A stretch of 64,000 bases of DNA from Henriciella barbarensis (GTDB lineage Bacteria > Pseudomonadota > Alphaproteobacteria > Caulobacterales > Hyphomonadaceae), in assembly GCF_003576345.1 (NCBI RefSeq), contig NZ_QWGB01000005.1, forward strand, positions 1,488,001 through 1,552,000, read 5' to 3'. Below the pieces are notes generated by a model. The model saw only the letters and a list, made by a program, of their open reading frames with translations. It did not search any database and was not told where the DNA came from. A program made the position numbers and the translations under genes. Shown in pieces: positions 31,857 to 40,903 of this stretch. Within the stretch, counting starts at the first letter, position 1; the number at the start of each line of letters is the position of its first letter.

Positions 31857-33332
31857 ATGACAGTCTCGACTACTTCACCTGTGGGAATTCTGGCCTTTGG
31901 CGCATATGTGCCGCGCAGGCGCCTGCAGCGAAGCGCCATTCATGCCGTCAATAAGTGGTATGCGCCGGGGCTCGGCGGATCGGCCAAAGGTGAGAAAGCC
32001 ATCGGGAACTGGGATGAAGACCCGATCACAATGGCTGTTGAGGCAGGGCGTGATTGCCTGACCGGTTTAGACCGCGCTTCGGTTGATGCGCTTCGACTTG
32101 CGTCGACGACCTTGCCCAATGCGGACCGGTCGAATTCTGGCGTTGTCAAAGAAGCGCTTACCCTCAGCGATCAGCTGGAAGCGACGGATGCAGGCGGGTC
32201 GCAGAAGGCGGGCACATCGGCGCTGTTGCAAGCTTTGTCGAGCGATCAGACGAGCCTGGTCATTGCCAGCGAGCAAAGACTGGCGCGAGCTGCCTCGCCC
32301 GCCGAAATGAGTTATGGGGAGGCAGCTGCAAGCCTTCTTGTGGGCACCGGCGACGTCATTGCAAACTGCATTGGCCGGTACAGCGTTACTGTCGATTTTG
32401 TCGATCACTTCCGGGAAAGCGGCGCGCGGTTCGACTATGACTGGGAATCCCGGTGGGTTCGGGACGAAGGTATCGTCAAGATTGCGGGCCAGGCGATCAT
32501 CGACGCGCTCGACGCTGCTGGAGTTGAGCCAAGCAGTGTTACACATTCAGCCATTGCCATCAGCGCTCCTGGCGCCGCAGCAAAACTGATCAAATCGGCA
32601 GGCATTGATCCGAAAACGCTCGTCGACAATCAAATTGCAACGATTGGCCATACGGGTACGGCCTATCCACTGATGTTGCTGGTCGCCGCGCTGCAGAAAG
32701 CCCAGCCCGGTGATCGGATCCTGGTGACGAGCTTCGGCCAGGGCACTGATGTGCTTGTATTTGAAGTGACAGACGCGATCACAAAGTTGCCCGCCCGTCT
32801 CGGCGTTGAAGGGTGGCTTGCAGAGAAGGTCGAAGACACCAATTACCAGCGCTACCTTTTTCACCGCGGTCTTGTTGAAACAGAGACGGGCATGCGTGCG
32901 GAGGGCGACCAGAAGCAGCCGGGGACCACGTTGTATCGACAGCGCAAAACCGTGCTCGGTCTGGTTGGGGGGAAGTGCACGGAAACGGGTGCTGTACAGT
33001 TTCCCAAGTCCGATATCAGCGTGTCTCCAAATAATCGTACACAGTTTACACAGGAAGATTATCCGATGGCCGAGCTGCCTGTGCGGGTCGTCACCTATAC
33101 AGCCGACAGCCTGACCTTTTCGCCGGACCCGCCAACATTCTACGGCAATATCGACTTTGAGGGCGGGGGACGTCTGACCGCCGAGTTCACCGATGTCACT
33201 GCAAATGACGTGGAAGTTGGCCAGGAGATGCGCATGGTTTTCCGCATCAAGTCCAAGGACACGTTGCGCGGTTTCACCAAGTATTTCTGGAAGGCGGCAC
33301 CCCGCCCGACATCCCAACGAAAAGGAGGCTGA
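31857..33332 (+). CDS. HMG-CoA-synthase-like protein fused to an OB-fold (DUF35-type) domain
   Basis: The protein is 491 residues from ATG 31857. Residues 1 to about 310 follow the HMG-CoA synthase/ketosynthase-III fold (VGILAFGAYVPRRRLQRSAI, ATDAGGSQKAGTSALLQAL, GHTGTAYPLMLLVAAL). The rest is a degraded zinc ribbon plus OB fold (GGKCTETGAVQFP, then YGNIDFEGGGRLTAEF, FTKYFWKAAP). At the catalytic cysteine position of HMG-CoA synthase the sequence reads GSQKAGT with no Cys, and the ribbon keeps only one Cys. In archaea, thiolase, HMG-CoA synthase and DUF35 proteins form a complex. Here the thiolase follows 3 bases later, so this may be its non-catalytic partner. Confidence 0.8.
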   Translation: MTVSTTSPVGILAFGAYVPRRRLQRSAIHAVNKWYAPGLGGSAKGEKAIGNWDEDPITMAVEAGRDCLTGLDRASVDALRLASTTLPNADRSNSGVVKEALTLSDQLEATDAGGSQKAGTSALLQALSSDQTSLVIASEQRLARAASPAEMSYGEAAASLLVGTGDVIANCIGRYSVTVDFVDHFRESGARFDYDWESRWVRDEGIVKIAGQAIIDALDAAGVEPSSVTHSAIAISAPGAAAKLIKSAGIDPKTLVDNQIATIGHTGTAYPLMLLVAALQKAQPGDRILVTSFGQGTDVLVFEVTDAITKLPARLGVEGWLAEKVEDTNYQRYLFHRGLVETETGMRAEGDQKQPGTTLYRQRKTVLGLVGGKCTETGAVQFPKSDISVSPNNRTQFTQEDYPMAELPVRVVTYTADSLTFSPDPPTFYGNIDFEGGGRLTAEFTDVTANDVEVGQEMRMVFRIKSKDTLRGFTKYFWKAAPRPTSQRKGG

Positions 33333-33334
33333 TC

Positions 33335-34540
33335 ATGCCGTCTGGAATCAAGGATAAAGTCGCAATTCTGGGTATGGGCTGCGCCAAATTCGGCGAAAGA
33401 TGGGACAAGGATGCCGACGGCCTGATGGTCGAGGCGTTCGACGAGGCAATCGCGGACGCCGGTATCGATGTGACGCAAATTGATGCGGCTTGGCTTTCGG
33501 TCGCTTTTGATGCCCAGAATGTTGGCCCGAGCGGGATTCCCCTCGCTGTGGGGCTGCGCTTGCCTGGAATCGGGGTCACCAAGGTCGAGAATTATTGCGC
33601 GAGCGGGACAGATGGCTTCCGCGGCGCAGTTTATGCGGTTGCCTCAGGCGCTTGCGATATTGCGCTCGCGCTAGGCGTCGAAAAGCTCAAGGACACCGGT
33701 TATGGGGGGCTTCCGGTTCGCACGCGCGGGACGACATCCGACATGATCGGTGTTGTCGGGTCTGCACCTGGAAATTTTGCGCAAATCGCCTCGGCATATC
33801 GCGCAAAGTATGGAGTGGCGCCAGACGATCTGAAGCGGGCGATCGGACATGTTTCGGTTAAGAGCCATGACAATGGCGCGCTAAATCCGAAGGCGCATCT
33901 ACGCAAGAAAATTGATATCGACACGGTCATCAATGCGCCCATGATCGCTGAGCCACTTGGCCTTTTCGATTGCTGCGGTGTGTCGGACGGCGCGGCATGC
34001 GCGATCGTGACCACGCCCGAAATCGCACGATCTCTCGGAAAGACAGGCCTTGTCCTGGTAAAGGCAATTCAGCTTGCCACCTCGAACGGCTGGGAGTCGC
34101 AAAGCACCGGCTGGGACGGCACGTATTTTCATACCACCCGGATCGCGGCCAAGAAGGCCTATGCTGAAGCGGGTATCGAGAACCCTGAAGATGATATCAG
34201 CCTGACCGAAGTGCATGACTGCTTCTCGATCACCGAACTAGTGACCATGGAGGATCTCTTTCTCTCCGCCGATGGCAAGGGCTGGAAAGACGTCCTGGAT
34301 GGCAAGTTCGATTCAGATGGAAAGATACCCTGCCAGATTGATGGCGGGCTGAAATGTTTTGGCCACCCAATCGGGGCTTCTGGCCTGCGGATGATCTATG
34401 AAAACTACCTGCAACTTCTTGGCCGGGCAGGCGACCGCCAGCGTCAGGATTCACCCAAGCTTGCTCTGTCCCATAATCTGGGCGGTATGCCGAACCAGAA
34501 TGTCAGTTCTATCGCGATCGTCGGACTTGAGGGCGCCTGA
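33335..34540 (+). CDS. SCP2-type thiolase (acetyl-CoA acyltransferase)
   Basis: The 401-residue thiolase starts 3 bases after the previous stop with AAGGAGG upstream. Catalytic Cys lies in VENYCASGTDGF, the HDCF motif in TEVHDCFSITELVT, and the final CFGHPIGASGLRM carries the His; a second Cys-containing motif of classical thiolases is absent, as is usual for SCP2-type enzymes. These cleave 3-oxoacyl-CoA of bulky or branched chains. Partnered with the HMG-synthase/OB-fold protein and followed by a CoA-transferase and dehydrogenase in the same operon. Confidence 0.9.
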   Translation: MPSGIKDKVAILGMGCAKFGERWDKDADGLMVEAFDEAIADAGIDVTQIDAAWLSVAFDAQNVGPSGIPLAVGLRLPGIGVTKVENYCASGTDGFRGAVYAVASGACDIALALGVEKLKDTGYGGLPVRTRGTTSDMIGVVGSAPGNFAQIASAYRAKYGVAPDDLKRAIGHVSVKSHDNGALNPKAHLRKKIDIDTVINAPMIAEPLGLFDCCGVSDGAACAIVTTPEIARSLGKTGLVLVKAIQLATSNGWESQSTGWDGTYFHTTRIAAKKAYAEAGIENPEDDISLTEVHDCFSITELVTMEDLFLSADGKGWKDVLDGKFDSDGKIPCQIDGGLKCFGHPIGASGLRMIYENYLQLLGRAGDRQRQDSPKLALSHNLGGMPNQNVSSIAIVGLEGA

Positions 34541-34567
34541 GCCCGCGGGCTGGCGATTGAATTTGCG

Positions 34568-35791
34568 ATGTACAAATTGCTTGAAGGACTATCGATTGTT
34601 GAGTGCGCGTCCTTTGTTGCCGCGCCGTCGGCTGGACTTTACCTGTCTCAGCTTGGCGCGTCAGTCACGCGCATCGACCATGCCGAGGGTGGTCCCGATT
34701 ACCGGCGGTGGCCGGTGGCTGACTCCGGAGAAAGTTTCTACTGGGAAGGTTTGAACCGGGGAAAGAAGTCTGTCGCAGTCAATGTCCGCGACAAGGCCGG
34801 ACGCACCCTCATTCAGGATCTAATCACGGCCCCTGGCGAAGGCGCAGGGATACTTGTGACGAATTACCCGTGCGACGGGTTTTTAAGCCACGAGGTCTTG
34901 GCAAAGAAGCGGCCTGATCTGATCACGGTACGTATCATGGGCACGGCTGATGGGCAGTCCGCTGTGGATTATACCGTCAACAGCGCTATCGGTCTTCCAT
35001 TCATGACTGGCCCGGAAGCGCTCGGCGATGAGCCGGTCAATCATGTGCTGCCGGCCTGGGATCTGCTTGCGGGCAGCTATGCCGCTTTTGTGTTGATGGC
35101 AGCTATCAATCATCGTGAGCGAACCGGCCAAGGTCAGGAAATCAGGGTGCCGCTGGCAGACATCGCAATCGCAGCGCTAGGCAATCTCGGTCAGATCGCC
35201 GAAGTGCTCCAGTCTGGACATGACCGGCCGCGGATCGGCAATGACCTGTTTGGCGCGTTCGGGCGGGATTTCGCGACGGCAGACGGCAGGCGCATGATGA
35301 TTGTTGCCCTCACGCAACGACAATGGACAGCGCTCGTTGAAACGCTGGGGCTAACGGAAAAAGTCGCTGAGCTGGAGGCGCGTCTCGGCGTCGATCTCGC
35401 AACGTCCGAAAGTGTCAGATACCAGTACCGCAAAGAGATCTATCCGCTGATTGCCGGCCGCGTATGCAGGTTCACCCTGGAGGAGCTGGGTGCAACCCTC
35501 AGCCGTGCGGGAGGGTGCTGGGGCGCCTACAACAGCTTACATGAGGCTGTTACACAGACGCAGACTGTCCGGGGCAATCCCATATTTGAAGAAATCGACA
35601 ATGTCAGCGGATTGCGGTACCCGGTTGCGGGCGCGCCTGCGACGTTACCAGCGTTTCAGCGCGGAAAGCCGCAAAGTGCCCGTTCCCTTGGAGCTGATAC
35701 GTTTTCCGTTCTGCAAGACAGGTTGGGCCTGTCGGCCTCAGAGTGCGACGCGCTGAAAGCAAAAGGTATTGCCGGGAGAGCGCAGGTTTGA
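34568..35791 (+). CDS. class III CoA-transferase (CaiB/BaiF family)
   Basis: The 407-residue protein has CaiB/BaiF features: LLEGLSIVECASFVAAPSAG at the N terminus, LSQLGASVTRID, GLNRGKKSVAVNVRD and DHVLPAWDLLAGSYAA-like interior. The catalytic Asp of class III enzymes is expected near residue 165; the sequence there is LPAWDLLAG, which carries an Asp. These enzymes move CoA from a donor acyl-CoA to a free acid without ATP. Its stop overlaps the TTG start of the following dehydrogenase. Confidence 0.87.
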   Translation: MYKLLEGLSIVECASFVAAPSAGLYLSQLGASVTRIDHAEGGPDYRRWPVADSGESFYWEGLNRGKKSVAVNVRDKAGRTLIQDLITAPGEGAGILVTNYPCDGFLSHEVLAKKRPDLITVRIMGTADGQSAVDYTVNSAIGLPFMTGPEALGDEPVNHVLPAWDLLAGSYAAFVLMAAINHRERTGQGQEIRVPLADIAIAALGNLGQIAEVLQSGHDRPRIGNDLFGAFGRDFATADGRRMMIVALTQRQWTALVETLGLTEKVAELEARLGVDLATSESVRYQYRKEIYPLIAGRVCRFTLEELGATLSRAGGCWGAYNSLHEAVTQTQTVRGNPIFEEIDNVSGLRYPVAGAPATLPAFQRGKPQSARSLGADTFSVLQDRLGLSASECDALKAKGIAGRAQV

Positions 35792-36936
35792 ACAGGTTCG
35801 AGGACATTCGCCGCGAAGTCGCAAAACTTTGCGCTGCATTTCCAGGAGCCTATTGGCGTGAATGTGACCGCGCCAGGGCCTATCCGACAGACTTTGTTAA
35901 TGCTCTCGCTAGCGGCGGATATCTCGCGGCGCTAATTCCTGAGGCCTATGGCGGGGCAGGTCTGCCCCTCATGGCAGCCACAGCCATACTTGAAGAAATC
36001 CATCTGCAGGGCTGCAACGCGGCCGCCTGCCATGCGCAGATGTACACGATGGGAACGCTACTGAGACACGGCAGCGATGCCCAGAAAGAGGCCTATCTGC
36101 CAGCGATTGCATCAGGTGATCTGCGGTTGCAGGCCTTTGGTGTGACTGAGCCAACCAGCGGCACCGATACACTTTCACTCAAGACGGTCGCGACCAGAGT
36201 GGATGGCGGATATCGAATAAATGGTCAGAAGATCTGGACGAGCCGTGCTGAACACTCGGACCTCATGATTCTTCTCGCGCGCACGACGCCGCGCGAGCAT
36301 GCGACATCTCGCACACATGGCCTGTCGGTATTCCTGATCGACCTGCGCGATGCGCGCCGTCAGGGACTGTCGATACGGCCCATCGAAACACTGATGAACC
36401 ACTCAACGACTGAAGTCTTCTTCGACGATGTGTTCGTGCCGGAGTCGGCACTTATTGGCGAGGAAGGAAAGGGACTGAAATACATCCTGTCGGGAATGAA
36501 CGCCGAACGCATCCTGATCGCTTCGGAATGTATCGGCGATGCCAAATGGTTTATTCAGAAGGCGTCGTCCTATGCGCGAGACCGACAGGTCTTTTCACGG
36601 CCGATCGGGCAAAATCAGGGCGTGCAATTTCCCATCGCAAGGGCTTACGCCAATATGAGGGCTGCAGAGCTCATGGTCCGAGACGCGGCTGCGGCGTATG
36701 ATGAGGGGCATTTCGGTGGTGCCGAAGCCAATATGGCCAAACTACTTGCCGCCGATGCCAGCTGGGAAGCGGCGAACATGTGTATCCAGACTTATGGCGG
36801 GTTTGGGTTCGCTGCCGAGTATGACATCGAAAGAAAGTTCCGCGAGACACGCCTGTATCAGGTGGCTCCCGTTTCGACGAACCTGATCCTGTCCTATCTC
36901 GCCGAACACGTGCTGGACTTGCCGAGGTCTTACTGA
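35788..36936 (+). CDS. acyl-CoA dehydrogenase
   Basis: The preferred start is TTG 35788, overlapping the CoA-transferase stop (TTGA), giving 382 residues; a further upstream ATG at 35743 lies inside the preceding gene. Family motifs: IPEAYGGAGLPLMAATAILEE, LQAFGVTEPTSGTDTLSLKT, INGQKIWTSRAEHSDL and QTYGGFGFAAEYDIERKFRETR. The C-terminal loop is LYQVAPVSTNLILSYLAEHV rather than GGTxE, a variant seen in a bacterial subgroup; the catalytic base assignment is therefore uncertain. Oxidises an acyl-CoA in the same operon as a thiolase and a FAS1-like hydratase. Confidence 0.88.
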   Translation: MNRFEDIRREVAKLCAAFPGAYWRECDRARAYPTDFVNALASGGYLAALIPEAYGGAGLPLMAATAILEEIHLQGCNAAACHAQMYTMGTLLRHGSDAQKEAYLPAIASGDLRLQAFGVTEPTSGTDTLSLKTVATRVDGGYRINGQKIWTSRAEHSDLMILLARTTPREHATSRTHGLSVFLIDLRDARRQGLSIRPIETLMNHSTTEVFFDDVFVPESALIGEEGKGLKYILSGMNAERILIASECIGDAKWFIQKASSYARDRQVFSRPIGQNQGVQFPIARAYANMRAAELMVRDAAAAYDEGHFGGAEANMAKLLAADASWEAANMCIQTYGGFGFAAEYDIERKFRETRLYQVAPVSTNLILSYLAEHVLDLPRSY

Positions 36937-36937
36937 C

Positions 36938-37780
36938 ATGGAATTCGATGAATGGATCGGCCGCACGCATGAAGCCGAAGACGTGCTGACTGCAGGACTG
37001 CTTGCCCGCTATCGCGCCACGATCGGCTGCAATCAACAATCCGCAACTGCGCCACCAGGCATTCACTGGTGCCTGTGTTTACCAGATACGCCGATCGATG
37101 AGCTTGGCGCCGATGGCCATCCGAGAAAGGGCGGTTTCCTGCCGCCAGTCCCATTTCCGCGGCGCATGTGGGCGTCGAGCCGCGTCAAATTCCTTCGCCC
37201 GCTCAGCGTCGGTGACCGGGTGCACCGCCGCAGCACGATAAAATCCCTCACACCCAAAACGGGTGCAAGCGGCAATATGGTTTTCCTGGAGGTCGAGCAT
37301 GTTACCCGGGTGAACGAGACGGTGGCCGTCGAAGAAATCCAGACACTCGTTTATCGGGACGTCGCGACGACTGCGGCCGTGCTTCCAGTGGAGAGCGAGC
37401 TTGCAAGCCGGGACGGTGTTGAGCGGGACACCATTGTTCCGACGGCGCCGTTGTTGTTCAGGTATTCAGCGCTGACCTTCAATACGCATCGGATCCACTA
37501 TGACTCCGATTATGCGCAATCGGAAGAAGGTTATCCGAGACCCGTTGTTCAGGGACCATTAATGGCAAGCTTGCTGCTGCACTTTGCATCGAAACGACTG
37601 AACGGCGCCCGGATCAGAAAGTTTGCGTTTCGCGGAAAGTCGCCGGCTTATTGCGGGCAGCCACTTCTCCTCGAATTCCGGCCTGACGAGGGGCAGGGGA
37701 TGGCGCTCGAAATCCTCGGTCCGGATGGCAACGTCGTGATGACAGGATCTCTGTTGACAGCTGACCTTGGAGCCGGATGA
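36938..37780 (+). CDS. MaoC/FAS1-like acyl-CoA hydratase (mesaconyl-C4-CoA hydratase type)
   Basis: The 280-residue double-hotdog protein has an N-terminal half resembling the FAS1-like dehydratase domain (PPGIHWCLCLPDTPIDELG, RMWASSRVKFLRPLSVGDRV) and a C-terminal MaoC-like half with the hydratase dyad region TFNTHRIHYDSDYA. The overall shape fits the 3-methylfumaryl-CoA/mesaconyl-C4-CoA hydratase family, also used in aromatic and isoprenoid-derived acid catabolism. Starts 1 base after the dehydrogenase stop. Likely hydrates the enoyl-CoA formed by that dehydrogenase; regiochemistry unknown. Confidence 0.8.
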   Translation: MEFDEWIGRTHEAEDVLTAGLLARYRATIGCNQQSATAPPGIHWCLCLPDTPIDELGADGHPRKGGFLPPVPFPRRMWASSRVKFLRPLSVGDRVHRRSTIKSLTPKTGASGNMVFLEVEHVTRVNETVAVEEIQTLVYRDVATTAAVLPVESELASRDGVERDTIVPTAPLLFRYSALTFNTHRIHYDSDYAQSEEGYPRPVVQGPLMASLLLHFASKRLNGARIRKFAFRGKSPAYCGQPLLLEFRPDEGQGMALEILGPDGNVVMTGSLLTADLGAG

Positions 37781-38098
37781 CAACGGAGGTGGGATCTAGC
37801 GGTTTGCGTTTGACGAAAACACGATGGTCGGAACTGATCGCAGGCGCGTAAGCTTCTGAACACTCCGGCAGGTTGGGGCGAGTCTGCATTTTTGCGCTCG
37901 CTGCTGCGACCTCGGCTGAGGCCAGTCCGCACGCAAGCGGGTGCGCCGTGCCGGTTCGCATATGCCTTAAGGATGCAGGAAATTCCTCCATCAACGGGCT
38001 TCCTGATCTTGACATCGGGAGGACCTGAAAAGATTAACGGCGGTAATCAAAGGGCCGCCACTGCAAATTTCCGAGTGGCCAGAAGGGAATATCGCGTC
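37781..38098 (+). other. intercistronic region before second thiolase
   Basis: About 318 bases without a supported gene. The thiolase frame is open through part of it, but that stretch has no family similarity or ribosome-binding site. Just before 38099, AGAAGGGA gives a normal start. An internal promoter is possible. Confidence 0.5.
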
Positions 38099-39298
38099 AT
38101 GCCAGCACAAAAAGGATCACGAGCGCTCATCGCAGGGGTCGGCATGATCCCATTTATGAAACCGGGTGCATCCGAGGATTTTGATGTAATGGGCGCGAAG
38201 GCGGCATCCGATGCGCTCAAAGATGCTGGGATCAATATCTCCGATGTCCAGCAGGCCTATGTCGGGTATGTCTATGGCGATTCTACGTGTGGTCAGAAAG
38301 CCATTTACCGGCTCGGCAAGATGGGCATGCCCATTATAAATGTGAATAATAACTGCTCGACAGGGTCGACCGCGCTCTTTCTCGCGCGACAGGCTGTCGA
38401 AAGTGGTGCTGCCGATTGTGTTCTGGCCCTCGGCTTCGAGCAAATGAAGCCCGGCGCACTTGGAACGTATTTTGACGACCGGCCAAGTCCGTTCGACGAC
38501 TTTAACGAGCTTTGTAATGAGCTGATGGGGCCTTCCGATGTGCCATCAGCGTTGCGTTGTTTCGGTGGGGCAGGTCAAAGTCATATGGAAAAATATGGCA
38601 CGACGCTGGAAGACTTTGCCAAGGTCCGGGCAAAGGCCAGCCGTCACGCCGCCAAAAATCCTCTGGCGCTGCTTCGGACTGAAATGACAAGTGATGACGT
38701 TCTGGCCTCAACGGAATTCTGGCCAGGTGTAATGACCAAACTCATGGCCTGCCCGCCGACATGCGGCGCGGCTGCGGCGCTGGTCGTGTCTGAATCTTAT
38801 GCGCGGAAACATGGGTTGTCGGCCAATGTGGCTATTGCCGCTCAGGCAATGACAACTGACACCCCCGAAACGTTTGCTGGCCTCGATATGATGCTGGTCG
38901 CAGGGTACGGTATGACCCGCGACGCAAGCCGCCAAGTCTACAACGCGGCGGGTATCGGGCCTGAGGATGTCGATGTTGTGGAGCTGCATGACTGTTTCGC
39001 CCACAATGAGCTAATCACCTATGAAGGTCTTGGCCTTTGCGGTGAGGGGGAGGCGCAGAAGTTCATTGCTGATGGCGACAACACCTATGGCGGCCGATTT
39101 GTGACAAATCCGTCTGGTGGTCTTCTGTCGAAGGGGCATCCCCTCGGTGCGACCGGTCTCGCACAGTGCTACGAGCTGACGCATCAATTGCGTGGGACGG
39201 CTGATGCCCGCCAGGTCGAGGGCGCCGAGATCGCGCTCCAGCATAATATCGGACTCGGCGGCGCGTGTGTTGTGACGCTCTATCAGAAGACCGGATAG
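38099..39298 (+). CDS. SCP2-type thiolase (SCP-x/lipid-transfer-associated)
   Basis: The start at ATG 38099 (AGAAGGGA upstream) gives 399 residues. Catalytic Cys in NVNNNCSTGSTALFLAR, the motif VELHDCFAHNELITYE, and SKGHPLGATGLAQC with the His are those of the SCP-x thiolase domain, which cleaves branched or sterol-side-chain-type 3-oxoacyl-CoA. It is distinct from the thiolase at 33335 (different Cys context), so the operon carries two SCP2-type thiolases in addition to the FadA-like one at 48889. This suggests stepwise shortening of a branched or cyclic acyl chain. Confidence 0.9.
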   Translation: MPAQKGSRALIAGVGMIPFMKPGASEDFDVMGAKAASDALKDAGINISDVQQAYVGYVYGDSTCGQKAIYRLGKMGMPIINVNNNCSTGSTALFLARQAVESGAADCVLALGFEQMKPGALGTYFDDRPSPFDDFNELCNELMGPSDVPSALRCFGGAGQSHMEKYGTTLEDFAKVRAKASRHAAKNPLALLRTEMTSDDVLASTEFWPGVMTKLMACPPTCGAAAALVVSESYARKHGLSANVAIAAQAMTTDTPETFAGLDMMLVAGYGMTRDASRQVYNAAGIGPEDVDVVELHDCFAHNELITYEGLGLCGEGEAQKFIADGDNTYGGRFVTNPSGGLLSKGHPLGATGLAQCYELTHQLRGTADARQVEGAEIALQHNIGLGGACVVTLYQKTG

Positions 39299-39636
39299 GA
39301 CCGGTCGGCTGGAAGCGGCCCGAAACGGTGAGCTCAACGCAATTTTTGGCTTGTTTTCAGACCCAGCTTCCCAGCCAATTCAGGTTGACACCGTTTTTGC
39401 CCGCAAATAAATAAACAGCGTTAAATGAATAGTTCTTGCTGCAGTATCTGTATGGAAGCCCGCACCAAGTCCGAGGATTTGGGTGACCAATAAAGATGCC
39501 GATGCATAAGCTTGTCATGTTCCGCGCGCTAACCGTTACGCCAACAATCGTCCTTTTTTCTCCGGACGCTTCCTGTCGAATGGGTTTCCGGTCTTGCTCA
39601 CGGCAAGATCGTTCACACTAACCGAAAGACTGTCTC
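39299..39636 (+). other. intergenic region before third acyl-CoA dehydrogenase
   Basis: About 338 bases. I see no supported gene or clear terminator. An AT-rich stretch around 39405-39440 may hold a promoter for the gene at 39637. Confidence 0.45.
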
Positions 39637-40788
39637 ATGATTCCACGCACACTTTTTTCGGAGGAGCACGTTTTGTTCCGCGATGCCGTCCGGAAGTTTG
39701 CCGACAAGGACGTGCGCCCCGACCTGCAGGAGTGGGAAGAGCGTGAGGATACGGGGACGGACATCTGGAAAAAGTGCGGTGAAGCCGGGTTTCTTTGCGC
39801 GACAGTAGATGACGCCTATGGCGGCGCAGGGGCAGACAAGCTCTATTCCATGATCCTACTGGAAGAATTGGGGCCTCTGGGCGGGCTTGGTCTGTCACTG
39901 GCGATGCACTCTGACATCGTGGCACGGTATATTCAGTCATACGGCTCTGAGTATCTCAAAACCAAATACCTGCCGAAAATGGTCTCTGGCGAAATGATTG
40001 GCGCCTTGGCGATGAGCGAGCCGAGTGCGGGGTCGGACGTGAAGACCGTCAAGACACGCGCTGAGCGCAAGGGAGATCACTGGGTGCTGAACGGCTCCAA
40101 GATATTCATATCGAATGGCTATCACAGTGGTCTCGTCGTCGTTGTTGCCCAGACCGACAAATCGCTCGGCGCAAAGGGGATCAGCCTCTTTGTCGTGGAC
40201 CGTGACATGCCGGGCTTTGAAAAGGGCAAAAAGCTCAAAAAGGTCGGCCTGCGGGCGCAGGATACAGCGGAGCTGTTCTTCAATGATGTGATCGTGCCGG
40301 CGGAAAATCTTCTCGGAGAAGAGAATAAGGGCTTTATTCACTGCATGCAGGACTTGCCGTGGGAGCGGTTGCAGATTGCCATCATGGCAGTCGCCTGTGC
40401 GGAATACGCGCTCGAGCTGACGAAGTCCTATGTGACGGATCGCAAGCTGTTTGGCCAGCGTGTCAGCGATTTCCAGAATACACGGTTCCGACTTGCGGAA
40501 CTGGCGTCCGAAATTCAGATCGGGCGTGTTTTCGTCGACCGATGCATGGAGCTGGAGCTGAAGGGAAAGCTTTCCAGCAATGAGGCGTCAATGGCCAAGT
40601 ACTGGTGCACCGATCTTCAAGGCCGCGTCGTGGACGAGTGCGTCCAGTTGCATGGGGGGTACGGCTTCATGCACGAATATGAAATTTCACGCGCATGGAC
40701 CGATGCCCGGGCGCAACGAATCTATGGCGGCACGAATGAAGTCATGAAGGAAATGATTGCGAACTCGATACTGGGCAAAGCGAAATAG
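39637..40788 (+). CDS. acyl-CoA dehydrogenase
   Basis: This 383-residue dehydrogenase has ALAMSEPSAGSDVKTVKT, WVLNGSKIFISNG, LPWERLQIAI and VDECVQLHGGYGFMHEYEISRAW. It ends ARAQRIYGGTNEVMKEMIANSIL, the common GGTNE loop of bacterial long- and medium-chain enzymes that place the catalytic Glu on another helix. It is probably a canonical alpha-beta dehydrogenase. It is convergent with the double-hotdog gene at 40904 and separated from the thiolase by a long gap, so it may have its own promoter. Confidence 0.92.
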   Translation: MIPRTLFSEEHVLFRDAVRKFADKDVRPDLQEWEEREDTGTDIWKKCGEAGFLCATVDDAYGGAGADKLYSMILLEELGPLGGLGLSLAMHSDIVARYIQSYGSEYLKTKYLPKMVSGEMIGALAMSEPSAGSDVKTVKTRAERKGDHWVLNGSKIFISNGYHSGLVVVVAQTDKSLGAKGISLFVVDRDMPGFEKGKKLKKVGLRAQDTAELFFNDVIVPAENLLGEENKGFIHCMQDLPWERLQIAIMAVACAEYALELTKSYVTDRKLFGQRVSDFQNTRFRLAELASEIQIGRVFVDRCMELELKGKLSSNEASMAKYWCTDLQGRVVDECVQLHGGYGFMHEYEISRAWTDARAQRIYGGTNEVMKEMIANSILGKAK

Positions 40789-40903
40789 CTTCATCGAGCC
40801 CGCTGAAACGCCTGGAGCCGAAATTGTTCAATGGCGAATTCGTCAACTCGTAATTAAGACGGTTCTGAGCGCTGCTCGGCGACCTTGTCACGCAAGGTGA
40901 AAG

